NCBI RefSeq assembly: GCF_900182575.1
Contig: NZ_FXSZ01000003.1
Location: 310,001-374,000 of the forward strand
DNA length: 64,000 bases
From: Solitalea koreensis
GTDB taxonomy: Bacteria; Bacteroidota; Bacteroidia; Sphingobacteriales; Sphingobacteriaceae
Direction of reading: 5' to 3'
The notes beneath the pieces are model-generated. The model saw nothing but the letters and a program-made list of their open reading frames with translations. It ran no database searches and had not been told where the DNA came from. The position numbers were made by a program, and so were the translations under genes. Shown here one piece after another: positions 27,258 to 35,672 of this stretch. Every line of letters begins with the position of its first letter. Within the stretch, counting starts at the first letter, position 1.

Positions 27258-27283
27258 AACGCGCGCACGTTTGTAATGCGTGC
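27258..27283 (-). repeat. GC-rich REP-like repeat, right copy
   Basis: On the minus strand it reads GCACGCATTACAAACGTGCG then CGCGTT, about 20 of 24 matches to the left copy at 26741. A further related word (AAAGCGTTTGAAACGCG) follows at about 27294-27310. Confidence 0.5.
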
Positions 27284-27355
27284 AAAATACTGTAAAGCGT
27301 TTGAAACGCGTATAAATAGACTGCTGATTTTGGATTTTTCGAACGGTCGACTGGA

Positions 27356-28336
27356 TTAAACCGGTAATTCTACCACCTCATTAAACTCACCGTTTTCATT
27401 GAGTAATAAACTCATGGGTTGTTCCGGGTTTTTAATGATCTCAAATTTTACAAAGCCCCAGCGTTTCCAAAATGCCTCTAATACTTGTGCATAAACTTTG
27501 TTTTGCCATGGATCAAAAAGCGCTTTAGTTTGACTGCCATGTAAAGGCATGGAACTAATGGTATAAGGTTCATTGGGTTGGGTAGGAGGCAAGGTAATGT
27601 ATCTTGGAACGCGGTTGAACAGGTATGCCGAATAATAAAGCTTTGCACAGAATTCCTGAAACTGAGCTGGATGAAGTTTTTTGCCTTTTATTTTCTCCAT
27701 TAATTCACGGTGGTAGCGTTTATTTTCTCCGTTATCTTGCATGCAAATGAGTATACCGAAACCATTCATCTGCAGGGAGAAAATCAACGTATTCATCTCA
27801 TCACGGTAATCGAAGAGGTCGGCTCCTTGCTCCACTTCAAATACAAAAACGCTCCAAGGAGTAAAATCTTCAAATACCATCGGCAGCCGCATCGATTGCA
27901 AAAGTAAATGATGGTTTGTGAATTTATCAATTAGGCCGGCATTCATGTTCAATGGTTCATGCGCAGGTTTTTCCAATAGAGCCACCTGTATCTCATTGAA
28001 AATAATTCCATACATAATCTTTCCAAACCAATGGAAAATATCTTCTTCCGGAAGCTGTTTCACGGCAGCATAACCCGCTGTAAAAGCTGTTTCAATCTTT
28101 TTTTCCAGCGGATCAATAATGCTTTCTTTTACCTCAGTGCTGCAAGGTAATTTAAGCTTACCATAAGTGCTAAATTGCTCGTTCAGGAGTTTGAAAGGCT
28201 GATCGGTTAGTTTAAAACGGTTTTGTAGCCATAACGGGAACACTTCGATTTTTTGGTCAGCTGATGGTAATGCTTCGCCACTAAGGAAACAGGTTTTATT
28301 GCCGAAGTTAAAAGTTTCGAAAGGAGAGTACTGCAC
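27356..28336 (-). CDS. Conserved-looking protein of unknown function
   Basis: 326 aa, not recognised. No signal peptide or membrane segment. The first residues hold NFGNKTCFLSGEAL, a lone Cys in a context seen in small metal-binding or HNH-like openings, but no second Cys pair follows. The body is rich in aromatic residues (FHWFGKIMYGIIFNEIQVALL, FTPWSVFVFEVEQGADLFDYRDEMN in part), suggesting a globular cytoplasmic protein. It is a single-gene unit on the minus strand, 131 bases downstream of the cold-shock gene. Confidence 0.6.
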   Translation of the reverse strand: MQYSPFETFNFGNKTCFLSGEALPSADQKIEVFPLWLQNRFKLTDQPFKLLNEQFSTYGKLKLPCSTEVKESIIDPLEKKIETAFTAGYAAVKQLPEEDIFHWFGKIMYGIIFNEIQVALLEKPAHEPLNMNAGLIDKFTNHHLLLQSMRLPMVFEDFTPWSVFVFEVEQGADLFDYRDEMNTLIFSLQMNGFGILICMQDNGENKRYHRELMEKIKGKKLHPAQFQEFCAKLYYSAYLFNRVPRYITLPPTQPNEPYTISSMPLHGSQTKALFDPWQNKVYAQVLEAFWKRWGFVKFEIIKNPEQPMSLLLNENGEFNEVVELPV

Positions 28337-28467
28337 GTGTATGTTGTTGATCTGAAAAAACAGCTAATGGATTAGAATGTTTTCGGTTGGTAGTGTATAT
28401 GAAGAAATTCACTACAGAGGCCAGATTCATAAATAATCCGGCGCCTGTTTATGAAATATGTATTTAT

Positions 28468-28920
28468 TTAAACCTTTTTAACCTTTATTGCATTTGGTCC
28501 TTTTAGGCCCATTTCGGTTTCAAAAGTTACTTTGTCATTTTCTTTGATAGCATCAACAAGGCCATTAATATGAACAAAAATGCTCTCTTGAGTAGTTGTA
28601 TCTTTAATAAAACCGTAACCTTTTGAGTCGTTAAAGAAAGTTACTGTTCCGTTTCTTGGACCTTCAGGTTGTTCAACAGCCTCTTGTCTGGAAATGCCAA
28701 TCTGGATGTCTTCTGCATTAACGGTTTTCTTTTTTGATGGATCTGGTGGGGTAGAGGAAATATTTCCATTTTCATCAACATACGCAAGCATATCCTCAAA
28801 GCTTTTGGCTTTTCCTGCATTGGCTTTGCGTTCTTCCTTCTTTTGCTCTTTTTCCTTCTGTTTTTTTAATCTGTTCTTTTCGTTTTCCTTTTTACCAAAT
28901 GATTCGGTTGATCTACCCAT
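28468..28920 (-). CDS. Cold-shock domain protein with a charged N-terminal extension
   Basis: 150 aa. The C-terminal 65 residues are a cold-shock domain: NGTVTFFNDSKGYGFIKD (RNP1-like GYGFI), SIFVHINGL (RNP2-like) and a final GPNAIKVKKV. It binds single-stranded nucleic acid and melts RNA structure. The N-terminal 85 residues are very rich in Lys, Glu and Arg (KKENEKNRLKKQKEKEQKKE) and probably form a helical or disordered RNA-contacting tail, a form common in Bacteroidetes. A -7 box matching the consensus lies 34 bases upstream. Confidence 0.9.
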   Translation of the reverse strand: MGRSTESFGKKENEKNRLKKQKEKEQKKEERKANAGKAKSFEDMLAYVDENGNISSTPPDPSKKKTVNAEDIQIGISRQEAVEQPEGPRNGTVTFFNDSKGYGFIKDTTTQESIFVHINGLVDAIKENDKVTFETEMGLKGPNAIKVKKV

Positions 28921-28953
28921 AGTTTACTTTTACTTTTGTTATGTTGTGAGTTG

Positions 28954-28961
28954 CAAAGGTA
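28954..28961 (-). promoter_or_regulatory. Predicted -7 element of the cold-shock gene
   Basis: TACCTTTG on the minus strand, an exact match to TAnnTTTG, 34 bases before the start codon. Confidence 0.45.
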
Positions 28962-29046
28962 ATAATTTTAAAATGAGATACTTATATTATTCTGAAGATA
29001 CTTGAAAAGCTAAGGTTCAATGTATTAGGACAATGTTCTCTTCGGA

Positions 29047-30177
29047 TTAATTCACATAATACCGCTTCAACTTGTTTGTTAACTGATCGTAAATAGGTTT
29101 GGTAAACTCTAAAAATAAATCCTGAGGAGGCGGAGGCAGCAGCTCCCGTCGCTTGCAGATTTCGCGTTGATTCTTGGTTAATGCACGCTCATCGCCACGA
29201 TATGAGCCCCATTCATAGGCCCAAACAAAAGTTCCGGGTATCTGGTCTTGATTAATTACCTGGTTGTTATGGGGATCGATCATGCGAATATTCAGCATTC
29301 CTGAGGTAGAGACTTCTTTGCGGAAAATAGATACTTTGGCCTTTACAATTCCTTTAATTTCTTTGCCTTCTAATTTCCCAACTACAACCGTATCGCTTTT
29401 TGCTTCAAAATTATTCTCTTTAACGAAGGTATTACCAACGATATACTCGTCAAAAGCGAATTGTAAAATCTGATCAGGCTGTTTTAAGCCCGTTTTATTA
29501 AATTCTTCCGGTGGATAAAAGGCTACAAAGGCGTTTCGTTGATTCGATAAATTGCCTAAGTATTTACCAACTTGCTCTCTGAAATAGGCATCGCTCAAAC
29601 TAAATTTCTGACTGCGTACCGGAATGTCTTCAACTACCACTTTCAATGTAGCTGCCCAACGTGCATCTTCGGCAAGTTTGAGCGCATCCTTAAAATCACC
29701 GCCCGACAAATCATTGGCAGCTAAAAAGTGATAGTAGGCATCTTTGGCTGCTTGTCGATCTCCTGCTGCCAAGGCACGATTACCTAATTCGTAACGAACT
29801 TGGGCGCCACTGATTCTTGCTTCGTTTTCTTCATTGGTGTAATCGTTAAAATTGGTGATTAGTTTCAATGCTGCAGGGCAATGGCGCAAAAGCTGAACCA
29901 TATTGTTTAATGATTGATACTCGCGGACAACCGTTTCCCAGCGATAGATATCGTTCGAGAGTTTGGCTTGTTTAATGGTTAAGAGATGGTCTTCCTGTGC
30001 AAAATGATAAGCTTCGCGAACAACGGCCGAAGCTTTTTTATCCTTCGGATCTTTTTGCAAGCGACTTATTGATTGTTGAAAAGCCTTATCATAATTGCCT
30101 TTATCAAAAGTGCTTTTGGGAGAAGAACACGATATTATAAAACAGACTATAAGAGCTAAGGGTAAAAGTTTTGACAT
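29047..30177 (-). CDS. TPR-like lipoprotein, unknown role
   Basis: 376 aa. Leader with lipobox Cys17 (FIISC). Residues about 20-180 are helical with repeat character (FDKGNYDKAFQQSISRLQKDP, RYELGNRALAAGDRQAAKDAYYHFLAAND in parts), suggesting tetratricopeptide-like packing. The C-terminal half is beta-rich (TLKVVVEDIPVRSQKFS, SGMLNIRMIDPHNNQVINQDQIPGTFVWAYEWGSYRGDERALT in parts) and ends in a Pro stretch and a basic tail. It is probably anchored to the outer membrane facing the periplasm. No family name is recognised; homologues appear to be widespread in the phylum. Confidence 0.6.
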   Translation of the reverse strand: MSKLLPLALIVCFIISCSSPKSTFDKGNYDKAFQQSISRLQKDPKDKKASAVVREAYHFAQEDHLLTIKQAKLSNDIYRWETVVREYQSLNNMVQLLRHCPAALKLITNFNDYTNEENEARISGAQVRYELGNRALAAGDRQAAKDAYYHFLAANDLSGGDFKDALKLAEDARWAATLKVVVEDIPVRSQKFSLSDAYFREQVGKYLGNLSNQRNAFVAFYPPEEFNKTGLKQPDQILQFAFDEYIVGNTFVKENNFEAKSDTVVVGKLEGKEIKGIVKAKVSIFRKEVSTSGMLNIRMIDPHNNQVINQDQIPGTFVWAYEWGSYRGDERALTKNQREICKRRELLPPPPQDLFLEFTKPIYDQLTNKLKRYYVN

Positions 30178-30317
30178 AGTATGTTGGTCTTGGTTATTTT
30201 ACTAACAATAGTACAGCTTATAATTTAATATTAATTCCTTTAAAAATCATTTCTCGGATAAGCGAGCCTAGTTTTATTTTCATTAAACTAATGTCATATT
30301 TACATAATTTAACAATT

Positions 30318-31328
30318 ATGAAACTCAATTTCAAAGCGATTGATTTACAGCTAAAGTATCCGTTTACCATAGCTAACTTTTCGCGAACATCAACCCCTGT
30401 TATACTTACGCAAATTGAACACGAGGGGATAATTGGTTATGGTGAAGCTTCTATGCCGCCTTACTTGGGGGAGTCACACCAAACGGCTATTAGCTTTCTT
30501 TCTAAAATTAACTTAACATCATTTAAGCCGGAAAATACTGAAGAAATATTAAAATATGTGGATGAACTTGTTCCCGGAAATCCATCGGTTAAGGCGGCTA
30601 TTGATATCGCTTTGCATGATTTATTGGGGAAGCTCCAAAACAAACCTTGTTATGAATTTTTCGGATCCCAACCCATTCTTATGCCCGCTACAAGTATTAC
30701 CATTGGCATTGATACTCCTGATGTAATCAGAGAAAAAGTGAAGGGTACATCCGGTTTTAAATTTCTAAAAGTGAAACTGGGCAAAGGCAACGATAAAGAA
30801 ATGATTGAAACAATTCGCTCGGTTACGGATAAGCCTTTGTACGTAGATGCAAATCAAGGTTGGATAGATAAAAACCAAGCCTTGGAAATGACGCACTGGC
30901 TGGCTGATCGAGGAGTGATTTTCGTGGAACAAGGAATGCCCAAACAAATGGTGGATGAAAATGCCTGGCTGACAGAGCATAGCCCGATTCCAACATTTGG
31001 AGATGAAGCTGTACAGCGGTTTAATGATGTTGAACGCGCCAAGGGGGTGTATTCAGGAATAAATATAAAACTGATGAAATGCACCGGCATGCATGAAGCC
31101 TCCAAAATGATTAAAAAAGCACGTAACCTTAACCTTAAAATTATGATAGGTTGCATGAGCGAAACATCATGCGCAATTTTAGCCGCTGCTGCTCTGGCTC
31201 CGCTTTGTGATTACGCTGATTTAGATGGTCCGTGGATGACCATAAATAAACCTTTTGCCGATCCGGAATTGGTAGATGGCAAAATTATTTTAAGTAAAAA
31301 GCCAGGTCTCGGATTAACATTTAATTGA
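30318..31328 (+). CDS. Dipeptide epimerase (enolase superfamily)
   Basis: 336 aa. Muconate-lactonizing-like enolase fold. The catalytic Lys pair is in FLKVKLGKG; metal ligands are in DANQGW, VEQGMP and GDEAV; the second catalytic Lys is in GINIKLMKCTG; the substrate segment is MIGCMSETS. These match L-Ala-D/L-Glu epimerases that recycle murein peptides (YcjG/YkfB type), although related Bacteroidetes enzymes can use other dipeptides. I prefer ATG 30318 (MKLNFKAIDL) over 30291. Downstream genes (DUF559 and two DinB proteins) are close but unrelated in function. Confidence 0.88.
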   Translation: MKLNFKAIDLQLKYPFTIANFSRTSTPVILTQIEHEGIIGYGEASMPPYLGESHQTAISFLSKINLTSFKPENTEEILKYVDELVPGNPSVKAAIDIALHDLLGKLQNKPCYEFFGSQPILMPATSITIGIDTPDVIREKVKGTSGFKFLKVKLGKGNDKEMIETIRSVTDKPLYVDANQGWIDKNQALEMTHWLADRGVIFVEQGMPKQMVDENAWLTEHSPIPTFGDEAVQRFNDVERAKGVYSGINIKLMKCTGMHEASKMIKKARNLNLKIMIGCMSETSCAILAAAALAPLCDYADLDGPWMTINKPFADPELVDGKIILSKKPGLGLTFN

Positions 31329-31366
31329 ATGGTTTTAGTAAATTGAATACATGCAATTCATAATCC

Positions 31367-31729
31367 ATGAAGCCTCATCCTGATCTTTCTTACCTCAAAA
31401 AAATACGCACTGATCTTCACAATAATCAGCTTGTTGCAGAACTTGAATTGTGGAAATTTCTTAAAAACAGGCGACTAAAAAAACGACTTTTTAAGCGCAA
31501 ACATCGCGTAGGTGAATTTGTGTTTGATTTCTATTGTCCGGAAGAACATCTCGCCGTAGGCCTGGTTTCTGATCAAGATAAGGATAAAGAACTATTCTTA
31601 AAGGATCAAGAAATGAAGTGCATCATGATTGAATGCAAGAACGTATTTGAAAACATAGAAGAAGTGTTAAATACAATAGCTGCTGCGTTTAACAACAGTA
31701 AAAATGAAATGGTTCGATCGGAAATTTGA
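31367..31729 (+). CDS. DUF559 (VSR-like endonuclease fold) protein, degenerate
   Basis: 120 aa. The opening (LSYLKKIRTDLHNNQLVAELELWKFLKNRRL, RKHRVGEFVFDFYCPEE in parts) and the end (FENIEEVLNTIAAAF) are typical of DUF559 proteins, which share the fold of very-short-patch repair endonuclease. The catalytic core motif normally reading like IELDGxxH is replaced by AVGLVSD, and about nine residues of the following loop are missing, so nuclease activity is unlikely. The gene overlaps the next one by 26 bases. Confidence 0.75.
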   Translation: MKPHPDLSYLKKIRTDLHNNQLVAELELWKFLKNRRLKKRLFKRKHRVGEFVFDFYCPEEHLAVGLVSDQDKDKELFLKDQEMKCIMIECKNVFENIEEVLNTIAAAFNNSKNEMVRSEI

Positions 31730-32210
31730 GTTTACTTTTTCGGCAGATTATCTTCCGAGCATTTTGGAACGACTTTCAGGAACTCCTGCCCGTTTGGAGG
31801 AGAAGTTATCGTCAATCCCAAAGATTATTCATTCTAACCGGTTTGATAATGCCTGGTCGATTAAAGAAAACATTGGTCACTTGATCGATTTAGAGCCACT
31901 GTGGATTACCAGAGTGGAGCAGATTCTGGAAGGAGAGGAGCAGTTAATGCCAACTGATTTACGGAATAGGAAAACGGATGAGGCTAACCATAATGCAGTT
32001 AAACTTTCCAGGCTCTTGCTTGATTTTAGAAAGATCCGACAGCAGTTCGTGGAACTATTGAAGTCAGTCCCTAAAGATAAGTTAGAGAATTTTGCTCTTC
32101 ATCCACGGCTTCAACAACCAATGCGTATTATTGATATTGCCTATTTTACAGCCGAACACGACGATCATCATTTGGCCCGAATAACTGAAATTTCTAACCA
32201 TTTAATGTAA
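31704..32210 (+). CDS. DinB-family protein
   Basis: 168 aa four-helix-bundle protein of the DinB/YfiT superfamily. His residues at the expected metal positions are visible: SIKENIGHLIDLE (first), and ...YFTAEHDDHHLARITEI (second and third). Members are metal-dependent, some acting as thiol transferases; the role here is unknown. It starts inside the end of the DUF559 gene (26-base overlap) and is followed after 5 bases by a second DinB-type gene, so the three are cotranscribed. Confidence 0.85.
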   Translation: MKWFDRKFEFTFSADYLPSILERLSGTPARLEEKLSSIPKIIHSNRFDNAWSIKENIGHLIDLEPLWITRVEQILEGEEQLMPTDLRNRKTDEANHNAVKLSRLLLDFRKIRQQFVELLKSVPKDKLENFALHPRLQQPMRIIDIAYFTAEHDDHHLARITEISNHLM

Positions 32211-32215
32211 TTAAA

Positions 32216-32659
32216 ATGTATACACATATTTTAAAAGGGTTTCTGGAGAGGGACCTTGAACTCTTAAAAAAGGAAATTACGGCCTATCAAAACGAAGAAA
32301 ACATCTGGAAGGTAAACGGCTCCATTCATAACTCAGCAGGCAACCTTTGTTTGCATTTAGTGGGTAATTTGAACCATTTTATTGGAACTGCTCTAGGGAA
32401 TAGCGGATATGTTCGCGATCGCGATGCAGAGTTCTCGATTAAAAACGTTAGCAGAGAAGAGTTGCTAAAAATGGTTCACGATACGCAGGTTGTAGTTGCC
32501 GCCACCTTGAATAACCTTACCGATGCTGATCTGGAGAAGGATTTTCCGTATGAAGTAATGAATCAGCATTGGAAAAATGCTCATTTTCTATTTCATCTGT
32601 CCACTCACTTAACTTACCACTTGGGGCAAATTAACTACCACCGTAGACTACTGGATTAA
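32216..32659 (+). CDS. DinB-like protein (DUF1572 type)
   Basis: 147 aa. NSAGNLCLHLVGNLNHFIGTALG and FLFHLSTHLTYHLGQINYHRRLL supply the three His positions of the DinB-like bundle, here in the DUF1572 arrangement. It is only distantly related to the neighbouring DinB protein. No enzymatic role is established. It starts 5 bases after the previous gene. Confidence 0.85.
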   Translation: MYTHILKGFLERDLELLKKEITAYQNEENIWKVNGSIHNSAGNLCLHLVGNLNHFIGTALGNSGYVRDRDAEFSIKNVSREELLKMVHDTQVVVAATLNNLTDADLEKDFPYEVMNQHWKNAHFLFHLSTHLTYHLGQINYHRRLLD

Positions 32660-32766
32660 AAGCTAAAGCCTTTTCTGCTAGTTACAATGGACGAATTGTC
32701 ACGCTGAGCTGAAATCATGCGTTTTTACAAGACTAACTGCAGTTGATACCTCTTTAAAAACATTAA

Positions 32767-33510
32767 CTAGAGTTTAATAGACTTGTTAATTACTTCTTTT
32801 GCTTTAGTTAAATCTTCAGGTGTGTCAATGCCTACGGTGGCAAAATCAGTAACGATCATTTTCATAGGGATGCCATTTTCCAGGTAACGCAAACATTCAA
32901 TGCTTTCTGCATTTTCAAGTGGACTCACCGGTAGTTTGGTAATGCGAAGCAGGGCATCTTTGCGAAAGGCATAAATACCGATGTGTTTATAAAAACGAGT
33001 TTTTGCCTCTTTATTACGAGGATAGGGAATAGGTGAGCGAGAAAAGAGAAGAGCATAGGAATTAAGATCAACGGCTACCTTAACATTGTTAGAGTTTTGA
33101 ATAGAATCCCAATCGGTTATTTCATGCATGAGTGAAGCCACTTGTGTTTTTTTACCATCTTCACCGTTAAATGCAGCCAGCAGCTTCTCTAAGGGTTCGC
33201 GCTCGGTAAATGGTTCATCACCTTGTACATTCACTACAATATCAACATCCATATCCAAAACTGCTTCAGCGATTCGGTCAGAACCACACTCATGTTCTTT
33301 CTTGCTCATAATCGCTTTGCCGCCATTCGTTACAATTTCATCAAAAATAAGTTGGCTATCGGTAACAACGGCTACAATGTCAAATAATTGGGTTGCAACA
33401 GCTGCTTCGTATGTACGAAGAATTACTGTTTTGCCTTCTAAATCGGCCATAAGTTTGCCGGGAAAGCGAGTAGCTTTATAACGAGCAGGAATGAGAGCGG
33501 CTTTTTTCAT
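32767..33510 (-). CDS. kdsB: 3-deoxy-manno-octulosonate cytidylyltransferase
   Basis: 247 aa. KdsB activates Kdo with CTP to CMP-Kdo for the inner core of lipopolysaccharide. IPARYKATRFPGK at the N terminus binds CTP; CGSDRIAEA and NVQGDEPF are the conserved KdsB motifs, and IECLRYLENGIPMKMI near the end is typical. ATG 33510 (MKKAALIPARY) is preferred over the TTG at 33519. It is followed (upstream by position 33617-34579) by a same-strand epimerase gene 107 bases away. Its presence shows a Kdo-containing LPS. Confidence 0.95.
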   Translation of the reverse strand: MKKAALIPARYKATRFPGKLMADLEGKTVILRTYEAAVATQLFDIVAVVTDSQLIFDEIVTNGGKAIMSKKEHECGSDRIAEAVLDMDVDIVVNVQGDEPFTEREPLEKLLAAFNGEDGKKTQVASLMHEITDWDSIQNSNNVKVAVDLNSYALLFSRSPIPYPRNKEAKTRFYKHIGIYAFRKDALLRITKLPVSPLENAESIECLRYLENGIPMKMIVTDFATVGIDTPEDLTKAKEVINKSIKL

Positions 33511-33616
33511 GAAATTCAATGATATATTGTGTAATTCTTTATTGAACGAATGAGGAAAATATTCAGCAAAACTAATTATTCACCAATGAAATTTAGAACC
33601 CAACAACGAAATTTAA

Positions 33617-34579
33617 CTATTTTAAAGTCGCTTCATTAGTTACATACCACTTATAGAATTGCTCCAATCCGGTATTTAAGTCTGTTTTAGGCGAATAATC
33701 AAGCAGGCGATGGGCTTTACTTATATCTGCATAGGTTTGAGGAACATCGCCGGGCTGCTCTGGTTGTCGATCAATAATCGCCTTTTTTCCGCAAGTGGCT
33801 TCAATTGATGCAATTAAATTCGATAGTGTAATTGTGTTATGGTTGCCGAGGTTAATGATTTCATACATTGATTTATCATAGTTAATGCAGGCTTTTATTC
33901 CTAAAATGATATCATCGATATAGGTGTAATCTCTACTGGTACTTCCATCTCCAAAAACCGGAATGGGCTGTTCGTTGATTATTGATTTAAAAAACTTGTG
34001 TATGGCTAGGTCAGGCCGTTGTGCCGGGCCATACACAGTAAAAAAACGGAGGGCTAAAAATCTAATTTCGTATAAATGGCTATACACATGGCCTAACTGC
34101 TCACATGAAAGTTTGGTAGAAGCATAAGGGCTTATTGGCATTAGAGGTTCGTTTTCTTTCCAGGGTGTATTAGGATTTACGCCGTACACGCTACTGGAAG
34201 AGGCAAAAACAAATTGTTTAATGCCTTGTCGCATCGCAAATTCCAACAAGTTTTGAGTTGCATTAACATTGGCGCGTTGATAAGCCAAGGGCTGTTCTAT
34301 ACTTGGGCGCACTCCGGCTTTACCTGCCAAATGAATAATTACATCAAATTTTTCGGTAAGTTGTTTTTTTAATTCATCGGCATCAGCTAAATCAAAGTCT
34401 AAAAATTTAACCTGCGGATGATGGATAAATGTTGAAATATTAAGTAGTTTTATTGCTTTTGGATAGAAGGAGTCGAAGTTGTCAACACAGGTTATTGAAA
34501 CTTCATGGTCATTAATCAAACTTTTAATAAGCGAACTGCCTATGAAACCTGCTCCGCCGGTTACTAAAATGTGCTTCAT
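33617..34579 (-). CDS. NAD-dependent sugar-nucleotide epimerase (UDP-glucuronate 4-epimerase-like)
   Basis: 320 aa extended short-chain dehydrogenase. NAD-binding TGGAGFIGSSL at residue 7, ASSSSVYG (catalytic Ser/Thr region), SPYASTKLSCE (YxxxK near residue 150), FFTVYGPAQRPDLAIHKF and SRDYTYIDDI are typical of UDP-glucuronate 4-epimerases and their close relatives. It would make UDP-galacturonate or a similar precursor for surface polysaccharide. A UDP-glucose 4-epimerase or other specificity cannot be excluded. It lies 107 bases upstream of kdsB on the same strand. Confidence 0.85.
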   Translation of the reverse strand: MKHILVTGGAGFIGSSLIKSLINDHEVSITCVDNFDSFYPKAIKLLNISTFIHHPQVKFLDFDLADADELKKQLTEKFDVIIHLAGKAGVRPSIEQPLAYQRANVNATQNLLEFAMRQGIKQFVFASSSSVYGVNPNTPWKENEPLMPISPYASTKLSCEQLGHVYSHLYEIRFLALRFFTVYGPAQRPDLAIHKFFKSIINEQPIPVFGDGSTSRDYTYIDDIILGIKACINYDKSMYEIINLGNHNTITLSNLIASIEATCGKKAIIDRQPEQPGDVPQTYADISKAHRLLDYSPKTDLNTGLEQFYKWYVTNEATLK

Positions 34580-34642
34580 GCTCCCGTAATGCGTTTAATG
34601 CTGTAAATAATATTCGGATAAAAATAGTAAAATAGACACTTG

Positions 34643-34658
34643 TAGTACTGAAGTACTA
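34643..34658. promoter_or_regulatory. Small dyad TAGTAC-TGAA-GTACTA
   Basis: Perfect 6-bp arms in the space between the divergent epimerase gene and the zinc-ribbon gene. It is a possible operator for either; no matching site was seen elsewhere. Confidence 0.25.
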
Positions 34659-34743
34659 AAGAAATACTTGTTTAATCATTTTATGGTTAAATAAACGCCG
34701 TGGTATTATAATTGTATAGCTTTTTACTCATTATATTTTCAGC

Positions 34744-35043
34744 ATGAAAGAAGAACTAGAAATCAACGCCGATGATTTGGCCATGATCATGGGGAAGAAA
34801 TACGATCAAATCAATGAAATTATTGATAGTTGTTTTTGTGCACATTGCACAGATAGGAGAACATCTATTGTAAACTATAAGCTTTACTTAAATAGGTTAG
34901 ATGATGTTATCTTAAAAGGAAGGTGTGCCAAATGTAATACTCCCGTTAACAGATACATTGAAACCGGTGAAAATAACGAAATGGCTTGTGTAGCTCAGCA
35001 TATCAGAATGATCATAAAGAAATACCGGAAGATTAAAGCGTAG
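34744..35043 (+). CDS. Small four-cysteine zinc-ribbon-like protein
   Basis: 99 aa, not recognised. Cys pairs CAHC (residues 32 and 35, with an extra Cys30) and CAKC (61 and 64) form a plausible zinc knuckle pair; the N terminus (KEELEINADDLAMIMGKKYDQINEIID) and C terminus (IRMIIKKYRKIKA) are helical and the latter basic, so nucleic-acid or protein binding is possible. No signal peptide. It is a single gene ended by a large hairpin terminator shared with the convergent META gene. Confidence 0.6.
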   Translation: MKEELEINADDLAMIMGKKYDQINEIIDSCFCAHCTDRRTSIVNYKLYLNRLDDVILKGRCAKCNTPVNRYIETGENNEMACVAQHIRMIIKKYRKIKA

Positions 35044-35075
35044 CCTGATATAGTGTTCTGTGCAATTCCTAATTG

Positions 35076-35136
35076 AAGCATTTTGATCATAAAAACAGAC
35101 TGAATTCATCAGCCTCTTTTTATGACCAAAATGCTT
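35076..35136. terminator. Bidirectional hairpin terminator between convergent genes
   Basis: Arms of 20 bases (35076-35095 and 35117-35136) agree in 19 positions, with AAAAA on the left and TTTTT on the right of an inner CTGA/TCAG stem. It can stop transcription in both directions, for the zinc-ribbon gene and the META lipoprotein gene whose stop codon is the next base. Confidence 0.8.
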
Positions 35137-35553
35137 TTAACGTTTATAGGTAGCTAAGACTTCTTCTCCTTTGTAAAGTAAGAGCTTTTTTCCATCAATT
35201 CTATAGTTATCAACTTGGCTAATAGCCTGTAAGTATAGATTTTCCGATTTCATTTGCGGACAAGCCATTCGGGTTGTACTCATGTCGGAGAAATGAAGTT
35301 TATTCCCGTCAACGGTATATTCACCAAAAAAATTATTGCAACCGGTGTATCCGTTAAATTTCTTTGTGGAGTCATTAAATTCTATGAAAATACCATGTTT
35401 AATATTGAAAGCAAGATAGATGTCGACCCCTTTAACATCCTGAAGTTCCCAATGATTGTTGGCAAGAGTTGGAGGTCCTTTAACGGTGCTACATGCTGAA
35501 AATAACAGGCAAAATATTAGGGCATATATTAAGCGCTGAAATATGTTTTTCAT
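35137..35553 (-). CDS. META-domain lipoprotein (HslJ-like)
   Basis: 138 aa. Lipobox with Cys21 (LLFSAC). Then a single META domain: HWELQDVKGVD, FIEFNDSTKKFNGYTGCNNFFGEYTVDGNKLHFSDMSTTRMACP in parts, ending LLLYKGEEVLATYKR. The NGxxGCN and TRMAC motifs are the family hallmarks. HslJ-type proteins are linked to heat shock and novobiocin resistance in enterobacteria; here the role is unknown. Single-gene unit. Confidence 0.9.
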   Translation of the reverse strand: MKNIFQRLIYALIFCLLFSACSTVKGPPTLANNHWELQDVKGVDIYLAFNIKHGIFIEFNDSTKKFNGYTGCNNFFGEYTVDGNKLHFSDMSTTRMACPQMKSENLYLQAISQVDNYRIDGKKLLLYKGEEVLATYKR

Positions 35554-35672
35554 AACAAGATTGTTTTATCTAATGTAATATTTTCAAGTATTTTTAACAA
35601 CTAAATATTTAATTATTAGATTGTTGCGTGCCGCATTCAAAAACTCTGCTACTCCTGCTTGCAAACAGATTT

